A stretch of 64,000 bases of DNA from Levilactobacillus mulengensis. Lineage in GTDB: Bacteria; Bacillota; Bacilli; Lactobacillales; Lactobacillaceae. Positions within the stretch are counted from its first letter, which is position 1. Every line of letters starts with the position of its first letter. The position numbers and the translations under genes were made by a program. The notes beneath the pieces were generated by a model. That model had not been told where the DNA came from, did not search any database, and saw only the letters and a list, made by a program, of their open reading frames with translations. The stretch is taken from contig NZ_RHNW01000012.1 in assembly GCF_003946045.1 (NCBI RefSeq), positions 1 through 64,000 on the forward strand. Reading direction: 5' to 3'. Shown one piece after another: positions 1 through 8,189 of this stretch.

Positions 1-16
1 TAATCCATGTCTATTT

Positions 17-58
17 TTGTACAGTAAAGGCCCGGCATGCCGGGCCTTTACTGTACAA
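17..58. terminator. Perfect 42-nt palindrome, probable terminator of an upstream gene
   Basis: A perfect inverted repeat of 21 bp per arm, centred between positions 37 and 38, with the GC-rich core CCCGGC/GCCGGG. No long T-run follows on the + strand, and T-rich sequence (positions 12-18) precedes it, so it could end transcription arriving from either side. The gene it serves lies outside the window. Positions 59-274 hold no gene that I can recognise. Confidence 0.55.
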
Positions 59-274
59 TTTAACTTTCAACCTTTAGTTTCTGTGAAATTGATTAAGTAC
101 GGTGAACTAACTTACCGTGTTATCTGGTGTTTTGGTTAGATGGTTTTGCCGGCAGATGAGCGAGGATGTTGATTAAAAATGATGAACCATATTTTGGGTG
201 ACAGATATTCGACGTGTATTTCGTCGCTTGAAGGATGAATTTTAGCGCTGAAAGGGGAAGTGAAACCAGGGAAT

Positions 275-490
275 GGATAAATTGCTGTGTAAGCCGTGAG
301 GGTGGCAAAAATGGACTCAGCCGTGGGAATTCTCTTAACGGCGTAGTCGTTTAGAGAATTGGTGTCTTTGAGACTCGAACTTGGAGGCTCAAAGCAAGTC
401 CGAAGACCGCTCTTTGGCTTCGGGCGTCCGCCCACAGCGTCACGGTCCATTTTTGCCACCCGGTAAGGCGAAACCCAAGACAATTTATCC
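275..490 (+). repeat. Family A structured repeat, copy A1
   Basis: Complete family A element upstream of folC. Private outer stem GGATAAATTG (275-284) pairs with CAATTTATCC (481-490). Internal loop motif GTGA (5') faces GGTAA (3'). P1 is a perfect 16-bp stem, 301-316 with 445-460. P2 pairs AATTCTCTTAACG with CGTTTAGAGAATT. P3 is TTTGAG/CTCAAA and P4 is CCGAAG/CTTCGG. An in-frame extension of folC reaches back into this repeat, but that reading frame is not the real start. Confidence 0.85.
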
Positions 491-491
491 G

Positions 492-519
492 TTCACACCC
501 GGGGGAAATCTGCTACACT
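492..519 (+). promoter_or_regulatory. Putative folC promoter
   Basis: TTCACA at 492-497 and TACACT at 514-519, spaced 16 bp, with an extended TGC before the -10 box. It begins right after the outer stem of repeat A1 ends. Inferred by eye only. Confidence 0.45.
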
Positions 520-554
520 GGGAGGCAATGACTACTATTCGGGAGGTTTTTAAC

Positions 555-1871
555 TTGATTGAAACGTACGCCGAAGCACTACAATTTATTCACGGTCGCG
601 ACCGCTTCAAAAAGAAGCCCACGTTGGACCGGATGCGCGAGTTCATGGCGTTACTGGGGAACCCGCAGGACCAGTTGACCATGATTCACGTGGCCGGCAC
701 CAATGGTAAGGGGTCTACCGTGGCCTTTTTGCGGGACCTATTCATGGCGGAGGGCAACACGGTCGGGACCTTTACCTCACCATTCATCACGCGCTTCAAT
801 GAGCGCATCAGTGTCGACGGCGAGCCCATTAGCGATGCTGACCTGTTGGCCGACGTCCAGCGCATCGAACCGGTGGTGGCGCAATTGGACGCCGAACTGG
901 GGGCCGAGGGACCCACTGAATTTGAAATCGATACGGCCCTGATGTTTAGCTACTTCGCCAGTCATCCGGTGGACATCGTTGTGGTTGAGGTCGGTCTGGG
1001 TGGCTTGTATGACTCGACCAACATCATCACGCCAGTTGTTTCGGTGATCACCACGATTGGCATGGATCACATGAAAATTTTGGGCGACACGATTCCCAAG
1101 ATTGCGGCACAAAAGGCGGGCATCATTAAGCCCGACGTTCCCGTGGTCGTGGGCCGATTGACGCCGGACGCCTTAGCGGTCATGGACGATACGGCCGCGG
1201 CCAACCACACGCAAGTTTGTGCGCTGGACCGAGATTACAAGGTGAAGAATCAACCGGAGGACGAGTGGGGTGAACGTTTTGCCTATGCCTGGGGTGACCG
1301 ACGTTGGCGTCATTTACAAATTGATTTGTTAGGCCCCTATCAAATTGACAACGCGGCAACGGCTTTGACGGCCTTCATCACGTATCATTTGGTCAAGAAA
1401 CAACGCGTCAATATTGCTGAGATTCGGCAAGGACTGGCCCACACGGCATGGCCCGGCCGGTTTGAACGGCTGAACACCGAACCGTTGATTGCGATTGATG
1501 GCGCCCACAACGAGCCGGCCATGGTCGAAATGACCCAGCTGCTGCGGCAACACTTTAAGCAGCATGACGTTTACATTATTCTGGCGGTCTTAGCCGACAA
1601 GCAGTACGACCAGATGGTTCAGACGCTACTCAAGGTCCGCAACGTGCACATCGTTGTGACCCAGTTCCAAGGACCCGGGAAACGGACTGCTGCGACACCT
1701 CAGGCCTTAGAGGATGCGGTGACCTCCAAGCGCGTCACCATGGCCCCAGATTGGCCGACCGCGTTGAAGACGGTACTGGGCACCATTTCAGCCGATGATT
1801 TAGTCTTATTAACGGGATCGTTATACTTTATTTCCGAAGTTCGGCAATATTTTAAGGGAACTGACGAATAA
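555..1871 (+). CDS. folC: Folylpolyglutamate synthase / dihydrofolate synthase
   Basis: Adds glutamate to folates (and to dihydropteroate in bifunctional forms) using ATP in the cytoplasm. The Mur-ligase-type P-loop GTNGKGST lies near residues 50-57, followed by the family features VEVGLGG and the C-terminal domain entry IDGAHNEPAM. I place the start at TTG 555: GGGAGG at 541-546 is 8 nt upstream and the product then begins MIETYAEALQFIHGRDRFKK, as in homologues (438 residues, usual length). ATG 528 is in frame but its GGAGG is only 2 nt away. The frame stays open upstream to 381, but that stretch is repeat A1. The next gene, radC, follows after 43 nt. Confidence 0.92.
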   Translation: MIETYAEALQFIHGRDRFKKKPTLDRMREFMALLGNPQDQLTMIHVAGTNGKGSTVAFLRDLFMAEGNTVGTFTSPFITRFNERISVDGEPISDADLLADVQRIEPVVAQLDAELGAEGPTEFEIDTALMFSYFASHPVDIVVVEVGLGGLYDSTNIITPVVSVITTIGMDHMKILGDTIPKIAAQKAGIIKPDVPVVVGRLTPDALAVMDDTAAANHTQVCALDRDYKVKNQPEDEWGERFAYAWGDRRWRHLQIDLLGPYQIDNAATALTAFITYHLVKKQRVNIAEIRQGLAHTAWPGRFERLNTEPLIAIDGAHNEPAMVEMTQLLRQHFKQHDVYIILAVLADKQYDQMVQTLLKVRNVHIVVTQFQGPGKRTAATPQALEDAVTSKRVTMAPDWPTALKTVLGTISADDLVLLTGSLYFISEVRQYFKGTDE

Positions 1872-1914
1872 TTCGCCTTCTTTTACGGAGTTAACCCGTA
1901 GAGGGGTGAAACGC

Positions 1915-2562
1915 ATGCAACGACCAAAATTATCGACGCGTAATGAACGTCAGTTACTGAACCAAGTGTTAAAGAGTCTCGGCTTACCGGCCGCCACGGA
2001 ATGTGACCGGTTCTTTCGCTATTTTCACAGCATTGCGGATGTCCGCTACGCCAGTCACCGGCAGTGTCGGGCCTATGTGGGAGATCGGCCACAGCGGCGA
2101 AGTCTGTTAACGGCCATCGAATTGGGACGGTGGGTCCAGCGGGCACCACGACCCATTTTAGGGGAGGTCCTGGCCAGTAGCCAGTTGGGCCAGAGCCTGA
2201 TGGATGACCTGCGTTATTTACCACAGGAACAGCTGGAGGTCTTGGCTTTGGATGCCAAACACCAGATTATTGCCCGCCAGACGGTCTTTCAGGGGACACT
2301 AGACAGCTGTCCGGCCCATCCCCGGGAAATCTTCCGGGTGGCGATTCTCAATGGCGCCGCGGCCATTGTGGTGGCTCATAACCATCCCAGTGGCCTGCCG
2401 GAGCCCTCGCACAACGATTTGGCCTTCATGATGCGCTTGGCTGAATGTGGCCAACTCATGGGGATTCCGCTCCTGGATGGCTTTGTGATTGGCGTGCACA
2501 GCTACTTTAGCCTGCGAGAAACGGGGCATTTACCACTCGAGACGGCGGCGGCTCGCAGTTGA
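1915..2562 (+). CDS. radC: RadC family JAB/MPN-domain protein
   Basis: 215 residues of the RadC (DUF2466) family. The N-terminal part is helix-hairpin-helix-like and the C-terminal half is a JAMM-type fold with the metal-binding motif HNHPSG followed by SHND (around residues 160-173). Despite the name, a role in DNA repair is doubtful for the family; the biochemical function is unsettled. ATG 1915 is preferred over GTG 1906 because the AGAGGGG sequence (about 1900-1906) then sits at normal distance. Close spacing to folC suggests co-transcription. An independent promoter for mreB follows. Confidence 0.9.
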   Translation: MQRPKLSTRNERQLLNQVLKSLGLPAATECDRFFRYFHSIADVRYASHRQCRAYVGDRPQRRSLLTAIELGRWVQRAPRPILGEVLASSQLGQSLMDDLRYLPQEQLEVLALDAKHQIIARQTVFQGTLDSCPAHPREIFRVAILNGAAAIVVAHNHPSGLPEPSHNDLAFMMRLAECGQLMGIPLLDGFVIGVHSYFSLRETGHLPLETAAARS

Positions 2563-2693
2563 GGTGTTGTCAAGAAATGCTGGCAAAGTGGCGCCAACCC
2601 TTAAAAACTGTTTAAAATCACTTTTAGCTATTTCTTTCTCGTTAAAAGTTCGGTATTCTTGACATTGACGACGTGTTCTCACGCTGATAGGTA

Positions 2694-2702
2694 TGTTATA
2701 AT
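2694..2702 (+). promoter_or_regulatory. Extended -10 promoter of the mreB cluster
   Basis: TGTTATAAT, a consensus extended -10 element. Two TTGAC-like hexamers (2659 and 2665) lie upstream but too far for normal spacing, so the extended -10 probably carries the promoter. The leader to the mreB start is about 60 nt. Confidence 0.6.
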
Positions 2703-2768
2703 ACGTCTATCAATGTATAAAAATAAAAATCAATTAAAGTTTTGTTGACAATGAAGGGATGAAACACA

Positions 2769-3773
2769 GTGTTCGGATTAGGAACGAAAAATATTGGGAT
2801 CGATCTTGGTACCGCCAATACAATTGTCTACGTTGACGGTAAGGGTATCGTTCTACGCGAACCTTCCGTTGTCGCCAAGAACACAAAGTCTGGGGAAATT
2901 GTGTCCGTTGGTGAAGACGCACGCGCAATGATTGGTCGGACGCCGGCTAGTATTGTTGCCATTCGGCCCATGAAAGACGGTGTGATTGCCGACTACGATA
3001 CAACTGTTGCCATGATGAAATACTTCATCGAAAAGACGGTTGGTAAGTCTAGTGGTAAGCCATATGTCATGGTTTGTGTGCCAAGTGGTGTGACTGAAGT
3101 TGAAAAGCGGGCAGTGATCGACGCCACCCGGGTTGCCGGTGCGCGCGATGCCTACGTAATCGAAGAACCATTTGCTGCAGCCATTGGTGCCGGTTTGCCC
3201 GTTATGGACCCAACCGGTAGCATGGTCGTTGACATGGGTGGTGGGACCACTGACGTTGCCACCATTTCCTTAGGTGGGATCGTTTCCAGCCGCTCAATCC
3301 GGGTTGCCGGTGACAAGTTGGACGATGCCATTGCGACTTACGTTCGGAGTAACTTCAACCTGCTGATTGGTGAACGGACGGCTGAAAAGCTGAAGATGGA
3401 CATTGGTTCCGCTTCCGTAGATGAAGCCAGCAAGATTGACGGTGCCACGATTCGGGGCCGTGATTTAGTGACTGGTTTGCCTAAGGCAGTGGAAGTTTCC
3501 GCTGTTGATGTGGCTAAAGCCATCCAAGAACCCGTTCAAGACGTCATTACGGCTATCAAGGAAACCTTGGAAGAAACGTCACCAGAAATCGCTGCCGATG
3601 TGATTGATCACGGTATCGTGTTGACTGGTGGGGGTGCCTTACTGAAGAACCTTTCTGAAGTCATCGCCGACGCAACCAAGGTGCCGGTTTCCATTGCAAA
3701 CGACCCCTTAGATTGTGTGGCCGCTGGTACTGGTGAATCATTAAAGAGTATCGATGTCATGAAGAAAAAATAG
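2769..3773 (+). CDS. mreB: Cell-shape actin homologue MreB
   Basis: 334 residues. Bacterial actin that forms membrane-associated filaments and positions the elongation (lateral wall) machinery. The phosphate-1 motif GIDLGTANT is at residues 9-17, the phosphate-2 region DMGGGTTD near 158-165, and the adenosine motif LTGGGALL near 283-290. Starts with GTG 2769 after AAGGGATG. It heads the row mreB-mreC-mreD-minC-minD. A 9-bp hairpin after the stop may partly reduce read-through to mreC. Confidence 0.96.
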   Translation: MFGLGTKNIGIDLGTANTIVYVDGKGIVLREPSVVAKNTKSGEIVSVGEDARAMIGRTPASIVAIRPMKDGVIADYDTTVAMMKYFIEKTVGKSSGKPYVMVCVPSGVTEVEKRAVIDATRVAGARDAYVIEEPFAAAIGAGLPVMDPTGSMVVDMGGGTTDVATISLGGIVSSRSIRVAGDKLDDAIATYVRSNFNLLIGERTAEKLKMDIGSASVDEASKIDGATIRGRDLVTGLPKAVEVSAVDVAKAIQEPVQDVITAIKETLEETSPEIAADVIDHGIVLTGGGALLKNLSEVIADATKVPVSIANDPLDCVAAGTGESLKSIDVMKKK

Positions 3774-3778
3774 GGACT

Positions 3779-3812
3779 AGCGGGAAGGCAGCTTCCCGCT
3801 TCTTTATTGTGA
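3779..3812 (+). terminator. Hairpin between mreB and mreC, possible partial terminator
   Basis: AGCGGGAAG pairs with CTTCCCGCT around a 4-nt loop, followed by TCTTTATT. The T-run is interrupted, so attenuation or mRNA processing is more likely than full termination. Confidence 0.5.
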
Positions 3813-3856
3813 CGGTACGGGTTAAATAAACCCGACCCACAAGATGGAGGTCAAAC

Positions 3857-4708
3857 ATGCAGAAATTTTCTCTCAATCGGCGACTCGTCATTATCATTGT
3901 CTGCGTGATTGTTAGCTTTGCTTTGATGACGGTGTCCGTGGCAGTTCGTAACAAGAAAGCAACGCCACCCCTGGTTCAACAGTTTGGTAACGATATTGTC
4001 GGCTTAGTCGACCGCGTCGTTGCGATTCCAACGAACGGGTTGAGCGGCTCCGTGAGCTCCATTTCCGAGCTACTGAATACGTATCAAGAAAACCAACAGT
4101 TAAAGAAGCAGGTCAGTGAACTCGCCCAAACCAAGGTGCGTGATCAGACTTTGGCTAAAGAAAATAAACAACTGAAAAAAGAAATTAGTTTAAATAATTC
4201 ATTAACGGATTATACGGCCGTGACGGCTTCTGTCATTACCCGGACGCCGTCATCCTGGCAGAACCAAGTCGTGATCAACAAGGGCGCTTCGGCGGGTGTC
4301 GAGAAAAATATGCCCGTGATGTCCGGTTCCGGTTTAATTGGTCGAGTGGCCGAGGTCAACAAGACCAACTCGAAAGTTGAACTGATTACGGACAACAATG
4401 ACACGGCTAACCGGTTCGCTGTGCAGATTAGCACGAAGTCCGGCAAGACGGTCAACGGTGTCCTGAGCGGCTACAATGCCAATACGGGTCAGGTAACCAT
4501 GAACAACATCACCACCAAAGCCAAGATCACCAAGGGCGACAAGGTCGTCACGAGTGGTCTGGGTGGCGTGACGCCTAAGGGCCTGTATGTTGGGACGGTT
4601 GCGAAGGCCAGTGGGGATGACTACGGTCTGTCTACCAAGCTGTACATTACGCCAGCAACGGACTTAAGCGACCTGAACATCGTGACCGTTGCCGTAACCA
4701 AGCAGTAA
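3857..4708 (+). CDS. mreC: Rod-shape protein MreC
   Basis: 283 residues. A bitopic membrane protein that links MreB and MreD to the extracellular wall-synthesis enzymes. One transmembrane segment at about residues 9-30, then a coiled coil (about 70-115, rich in Q, E, K and L), then the beta-rich extracellular domain containing SSWQNQVVINKG and GLGGVTPKGLYVG. Good ribosome site GGAGG upstream of ATG 3857. mreD starts 13 nt after its stop. Confidence 0.95.
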   Translation: MQKFSLNRRLVIIIVCVIVSFALMTVSVAVRNKKATPPLVQQFGNDIVGLVDRVVAIPTNGLSGSVSSISELLNTYQENQQLKKQVSELAQTKVRDQTLAKENKQLKKEISLNNSLTDYTAVTASVITRTPSSWQNQVVINKGASAGVEKNMPVMSGSGLIGRVAEVNKTNSKVELITDNNDTANRFAVQISTKSGKTVNGVLSGYNANTGQVTMNNITTKAKITKGDKVVTSGLGGVTPKGLYVGTVAKASGDDYGLSTKLYITPATDLSDLNIVTVAVTKQ

Positions 4709-4721
4709 GGGGGAACCAATC

Positions 4722-5249
4722 GTGTATCGCTTATCGAAATTACGTTTTGGCTTTCCTGTCTTCCTGTTCTTGGCTTTATTTCTAGACGGGGCAGTGAGCC
4801 AAGTCTTTAGTGTTCAAATGTTTCGTTACCCAACGACCATGGTCAGCCACTTAGTTGTACTTTGGTTAGTTTGCGGGGTCATCTTTGAAGCCGATGGGGC
4901 TTTTGATATGCCACTCGCACGTTGGGCAGCGGTCGCCGGCGCAGTCTTCGATCTGTACTATACGGGAATTTTTGGGGTTTACGTCTTCATCTTCCCGTTA
5001 GTGATCTATGTGACCCGGCAGTTGGTGGCGTGGATCAGTCCTAACTTTTTAAGTGGGTTACTGATTTATTTCATCGATATTGCTGTGGTTGAAGGATTGG
5101 GGTACTTGGCGAGTCGCGCCGTTCACCTCAATGATGCCGCTGGGAGCGCGTTTCTAGTGAACACGCTGGGACCAACATTGGCTTTTAATCTAGCCATGTT
5201 TGTCATTTTATATTTCCCCATTCGTTGGGTGTATAATTGGTTAAAATAG
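4722..5249 (+). CDS. mreD: Rod-shape protein MreD
   Basis: 175 residues, almost entirely hydrophobic with about five transmembrane segments, matching the MreD family in length and in its place directly after mreC. Part of the elongasome in the membrane. GTG start at 4722 after AAGGGGG. The sequence is weakly conserved across the family, so the call rests on topology and context. Confidence 0.9.
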   Translation: MYRLSKLRFGFPVFLFLALFLDGAVSQVFSVQMFRYPTTMVSHLVVLWLVCGVIFEADGAFDMPLARWAAVAGAVFDLYYTGIFGVYVFIFPLVIYVTRQLVAWISPNFLSGLLIYFIDIAVVEGLGYLASRAVHLNDAAGSAFLVNTLGPTLAFNLAMFVILYFPIRWVYNWLK

Positions 5250-5267
5250 GTGAAGGGAACGAACGCT

Positions 5268-5939
5268 ATGCAGGCTGCCGTACTACGCGGAACGCAAAAC
5301 GGCTATGATTTGGTCCTCAAGCAATCAGCGAGTCTGGACCAAATCTTGGTTGACTTAAAAACATTGTTAGAAAATCTCAAGGTGGATCCTCAAGCTTTGG
5401 AAAGTTCCAAGGTTTCTTTGGACGTCCTGACTGAGGACCGGATTTTGACGGCGGATGAGAAGAGTCGCATCGAACAGATGGTGGCCCAGTATCCGCGCTT
5501 TGAAATCCACAAGATTGCTGCGAACGTCATGACGATTGCCGATGCAATCCAATTGCGTGAGCGGGAGAACGTTCACCTGTTAAGTAAAGTGATTCGTAAC
5601 GGGCAGGAGGTCGCCATGAAAGGGGACGTCCTGTTCTTGGGGACGATTCACGAGGGTGGTAAGCTCCGGACAACGGGCAACATCTTTTCCATGGGGGATG
5701 TCGCTGGAATTCTTCAGGCGGGGTATCCCGATGACGAATCTAAGCTGATTATGGGAAATCTTCAGACCGCGCAACAGGTCCGGATTGCTGAGCAGTTTGA
5801 TATTGTTGAGTCAGATGAATTGACCGACTCACGGCAAACGATTGCCTACGTCAATGACCTTCACGTCTTGTCGTACGGAAAGCTCGGGCAATTGAAGAAG
5901 ATTAATCCGAAGTTGTATAACCAGATTGGAGGAATTTAG
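5268..5939 (+). CDS. minC: Septum-site protein MinC
   Basis: 223 residues. Inhibitor of FtsZ ring assembly, recruited to the membrane by MinD. The C-terminal half shows the right-handed beta-helix signature of MinC (GDVLFLGTIHEGGKL, GNIFSMGDVAG, around residues 115-150) while the N-terminal domain is divergent, as usual in lactobacilli. ATG 5268 is taken as start; the upstream in-frame GTG 5250 abuts the mreD stop. MinD follows 2 nt after the stop, so the pair is translationally coupled. Confidence 0.9.
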   Translation: MQAAVLRGTQNGYDLVLKQSASLDQILVDLKTLLENLKVDPQALESSKVSLDVLTEDRILTADEKSRIEQMVAQYPRFEIHKIAANVMTIADAIQLRERENVHLLSKVIRNGQEVAMKGDVLFLGTIHEGGKLRTTGNIFSMGDVAGILQAGYPDDESKLIMGNLQTAQQVRIAEQFDIVESDELTDSRQTIAYVNDLHVLSYGKLGQLKKINPKLYNQIGGI

Positions 5940-5941
5940 AA

Positions 5942-6748
5942 ATGGGAAAAGCAATTGTGATCACCTCCGGTAAGGGTGGCGTTGGGAAAACCACGACCAG
6001 TGCCAACATCGGGACCGCGTTAGCCTTAATGGGCAAGCGGGTCTGCCTGATGGACTTGGACATTGGGCTGCGGAACCTAGACGTTGTGTTAGGCCTCGAT
6101 AACCGTATCATCTACGATATCGTGGATGTAGCTGAGGGCCGCGCCAAATTACCACAAGCTTTGGTTAAGGATAAGCGGTTTGATGACAAGCTCTACTTGT
6201 TGCCAGCTGCCCAAAACACAGATAAAACGGCCTTACAGCCAGAACAAGTTAAGGAAATCGTTGACGAGTTAAAGCCCGAATACGATTACGTCTTGATCGA
6301 TTGCCCAGCCGGTATCGAACAAGGCTTTATCAACGCTGTTTCCGGTGCCGATGCCGCTATCGTGGTAACGACGCCAGAAATTTCTGCCGTTCGGGATGCC
6401 GATCGGGTCGTTGGTTTGTTGGAACAACACCCCTTGACTGAAGCTCCACGGCTGTTGATCAACCGGATTCGCCGGAACATGATGCAGGACGGTTCCATGA
6501 TGGATATCGATGAGATCACCCATCACCTCGGCATCGAATTGCTCGGTATTATCTTCGATGATGATGCTGTTATCACGACCTCCAATCAAGGGGAACCCGT
6601 GGTTATGCAAACGGACAATCCCGCTGGTCAGGGTTACCGCAACGTTGCTCGGCGTTTAGAGGGCGAAACGGTGCCGTTGATGAAGATTGAAGAACAAGAG
6701 GATACGGGCTTCTGGCACAAAGTCAGCAGCTGGTTCCACCGCGGCTAG
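5942..6748 (+). CDS. minD: Septum-site determining ATPase MinD
   Basis: 268 residues of the ParA/MinD ATPase family. Deviant Walker A KGGVGKTT at residues 11-18, switch regions DLDIGLRNLDV and DCPAGIEQG, and a C-terminal amphipathic membrane-targeting helix (FWHKVSSWFHRG). Binds the membrane in the ATP form and carries MinC. Start ATG 5942 has GGAGGAATT upstream. The last codons and stop (GGC TAG, 6743-6748) form the first arm of the outer stem of repeat A2, an unusual overlap between coding sequence and repeat. Confidence 0.96.
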   Translation: MGKAIVITSGKGGVGKTTTSANIGTALALMGKRVCLMDLDIGLRNLDVVLGLDNRIIYDIVDVAEGRAKLPQALVKDKRFDDKLYLLPAAQNTDKTALQPEQVKEIVDELKPEYDYVLIDCPAGIEQGFINAVSGADAAIVVTTPEISAVRDADRVVGLLEQHPLTEAPRLLINRIRRNMMQDGSMMDIDEITHHLGIELLGIIFDDDAVITTSNQGEPVVMQTDNPAGQGYRNVARRLEGETVPLMKIEEQEDTGFWHKVSSWFHRG

Positions 6749-6960
6749 GCACCTCTGCCGCGCCTTACCGGGTAACGAAAATGGCTCGGAACGCGGTGGG
6801 CAGGACGCCCGAAGCCAAAGAGCGGTCTTCAGGCTCGCTTTGAACCGCCTAAACCGCGTTTCAAAGTCGCCAGTTGGCTTTCAGCTTTTAAGCTGAAAGC
6901 CAACTCCCACGGCTGAAGCCATTTTCGTTACCCTCACGGCTTACACAGTGGTGTCTAGCC
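6743..6960 (-). repeat. Family A structured repeat, copy A2, overlapping minD stop
   Basis: Complete family A element in reverse orientation. Outer stem GGCTAGGCACC (6743-6753) pairs with GGTGTCTAGCC (6950-6960), with one G-T wobble; it includes the minD stop codon. On the - strand the internal loop is GTGA/GGTAA and P1 joins the GGGTAACGAAAATGG region with its complement. P2 is a long perfect hairpin, AGTTGGCTTTCAGCTT with AAGCTGAAAGCCAACT. P4 has CCTGAAG/CTTCGG with a wobble pair. Confidence 0.85.
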
Positions 6961-7079
6961 ACGTGGAACAACTACGTGATGCATATTGTTATTACAGAGT
7001 TGTTGTTAGGGGAGTTATGCAAAATTTATTTGGGTCGATGAAACTGATCAATTGAAAATAATTTTTGTGCCAACTGGTC

Positions 7080-7111
7080 TTGACAGCGCCGTGAAAAAAA
7101 CGTAGTATACT
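7080..7111 (+). promoter_or_regulatory. Promoter of the T-box/ABC transporter operon
   Basis: Consensus TTGACA at 7080-7085. The -10 box is either TAGTAT (7103-7108, 17-bp spacer) or TATACT (7106-7111, 20-bp spacer). It lies just before the T-box Stem I. Confidence 0.7.
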
Positions 7112-7116
7112 GTCAA

Positions 7117-7376
7117 TGAATGAAAAACGTTGAACGGAAGAGTAGAACGGTTAAGGTTCTCCAGAAAGCCCCGATGATGGAAACGGGCGGACTTAACGAT
7201 TCGAACCACATCTGTGAGTTGGCTTTCTGAAATGAGTAAGAAGGTCCGGGTTAGCCCGTTATCGCTGGAGTTGCTAGCAACTCGCTGAGGTTTTCGTAGT
7301 GATACGGAAACAAACAGAGGTGGAACCACGATGTGATCGTCCTCTTAGGTCTTAGGACCTAGGAGGGCGTTTTTTA
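7117..7376 (+). promoter_or_regulatory. T-box riboswitch with terminator
   Basis: A tRNA-sensing leader. Stem I carries AGTA (about 7141-7144), the distal GATG/GGAAAC loop, and the return strand with CTTAAC. The T-box sequence AGAGGTGGAACCACG spans 7316-7330. The terminator GTCCTCTTAGGTC/GACCTAGGAGGGC runs to the T-run at 7376, and AGAGG can pair with CCTCT for the antiterminator. The specifier region reads GAACCACATCTG; CAC (His), followed by a purine and then the closing helix TCTGT, is my best choice. The TGGA bulge would pair with a U73 tRNA end, which does not fit a C73 histidine tRNA, so specificity is uncertain. Confidence 0.85.
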
Positions 7377-7382
7377 TTTCCC

Positions 7383-7507
7383 GCCAAATCTCTCAGCGCT
7401 TGCCGGCAACTCGTTGAGTCGGCGTGGCGTGAGCCCGTCGAGAACATGAGGTGGCACAGCGTTGAGACGCCCTCTTGAGAAGGTTATTTCTCGAGAGGGC
7501 TTTTTGT
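7383..7507 (+). promoter_or_regulatory. Second T-box-like attenuator lacking Stem I
   Basis: A second T-box sequence, ATGAGGTGGCACAGCG (7446-7461), is followed by its own terminator GCCCTCTTGAGAA/TTCTCGAGAGGGC with T5. Upstream it has only a Stem III-like hairpin (CTCAGCG/CGTTGAG enclosing TTGCCGGCAA), similar to the first leader's 3' half (GTTGCTAGCAAC). No Stem I or specifier is present. The bulge is TGGC instead of TGGA. It looks like a partial tandem duplication of the first leader. Confidence 0.7.
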
Positions 7508-7529
7508 CGTTTAAAGGAGGAGAATTGTT

Positions 7530-8171
7530 ATGCACTATGTAAGTCAGATTTTACCATCGTTAATTTCCGGGACCGGAATGACGTTATCGATATTCTTTTG
7601 GACGATTATTATTGCGATTCCGCTGGGAATTCTGGTCGGCCTAGGCATGACCACGAAGTTTAAACCGTTGACCTGGCTGATCAACATCTACGTCTGGTTG
7701 ATGCGGGGCACCCCTTTGTTACTGCAATTAATTTTTGTTTTTTATGGGTTACCCATCATCGGCGTGGTGTTCCAACGGTATGACGCCGCCTTGTTCGCTT
7801 TTATCCTGAACTACACGGCTTACTTCGCTGAGATCTTCCGGGGCGGCCTGCAAGCCATTCCAGAAGGGCAATACGAAAGTGCCCGGGTGTTGCGGCTGAC
7901 CAAGTGGCAGACGTTACGAAAGATTGTGATTCCGCAAGTGGTCAAAATCGTCTTACCTTCCATTGGGAACGAAGTCATTAACCTGGTTAAGGATTCGTCC
8001 TTGGTTTACGTGATCGGGTTGGGCGACCTGTTACGGGCCGGCAACGTGGCCATGGCGCGTGATGTCACACTGGTTCCCATGTTACTAGTCGGGGTGATTT
8101 ACCTCCTGCTGACGGCCGTTTGCACGGTGGTCTTGAAGCGGATGGAAAAGCACTACAGTTTCTGGCGTTAA
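7530..8171 (+). CDS. Amino-acid ABC transporter permease
   Basis: 213 residues of the His/Glu/Gln/Arg permease family (polar amino-acid uptake). Several transmembrane segments and the cytoplasmic EAA loop, seen as FRGGLQAIPEGQYESARVL (residues about 104-122), which contacts the ATPase. ATG 7530 has AAAGGAGGAG upstream. First gene of a three-gene operon under the tandem T-box region. Histidine is a candidate substrate because of the possible CAC specifier; the sequence of the permease itself does not decide. Confidence 0.92.
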   Translation: MHYVSQILPSLISGTGMTLSIFFWTIIIAIPLGILVGLGMTTKFKPLTWLINIYVWLMRGTPLLLQLIFVFYGLPIIGVVFQRYDAALFAFILNYTAYFAEIFRGGLQAIPEGQYESARVLRLTKWQTLRKIVIPQVVKIVLPSIGNEVINLVKDSSLVYVIGLGDLLRAGNVAMARDVTLVPMLLVGVIYLLLTAVCTVVLKRMEKHYSFWR

Positions 8172-8189
8172 GGAAAGGATGGTCAACAT

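Noticed and set aside
275-490. Structured repeats as ordinary intrinsic terminators
   Set aside because: Most copies have no T-run after the last stem, are too long, and several sit between promoter and gene.
275-490. Structured repeats as classical MITEs
   Set aside because: Terminal arms are private to each copy and no target duplication or transposase is visible, although mobilisation by a distant enzyme cannot be excluded.
381-554. Long N-terminal extension of folC
   Set aside because: The in-frame extension reads through repeat A1 and adds residues not seen in FolC; TTG 555 has a proper ribosome site and gives the usual length.
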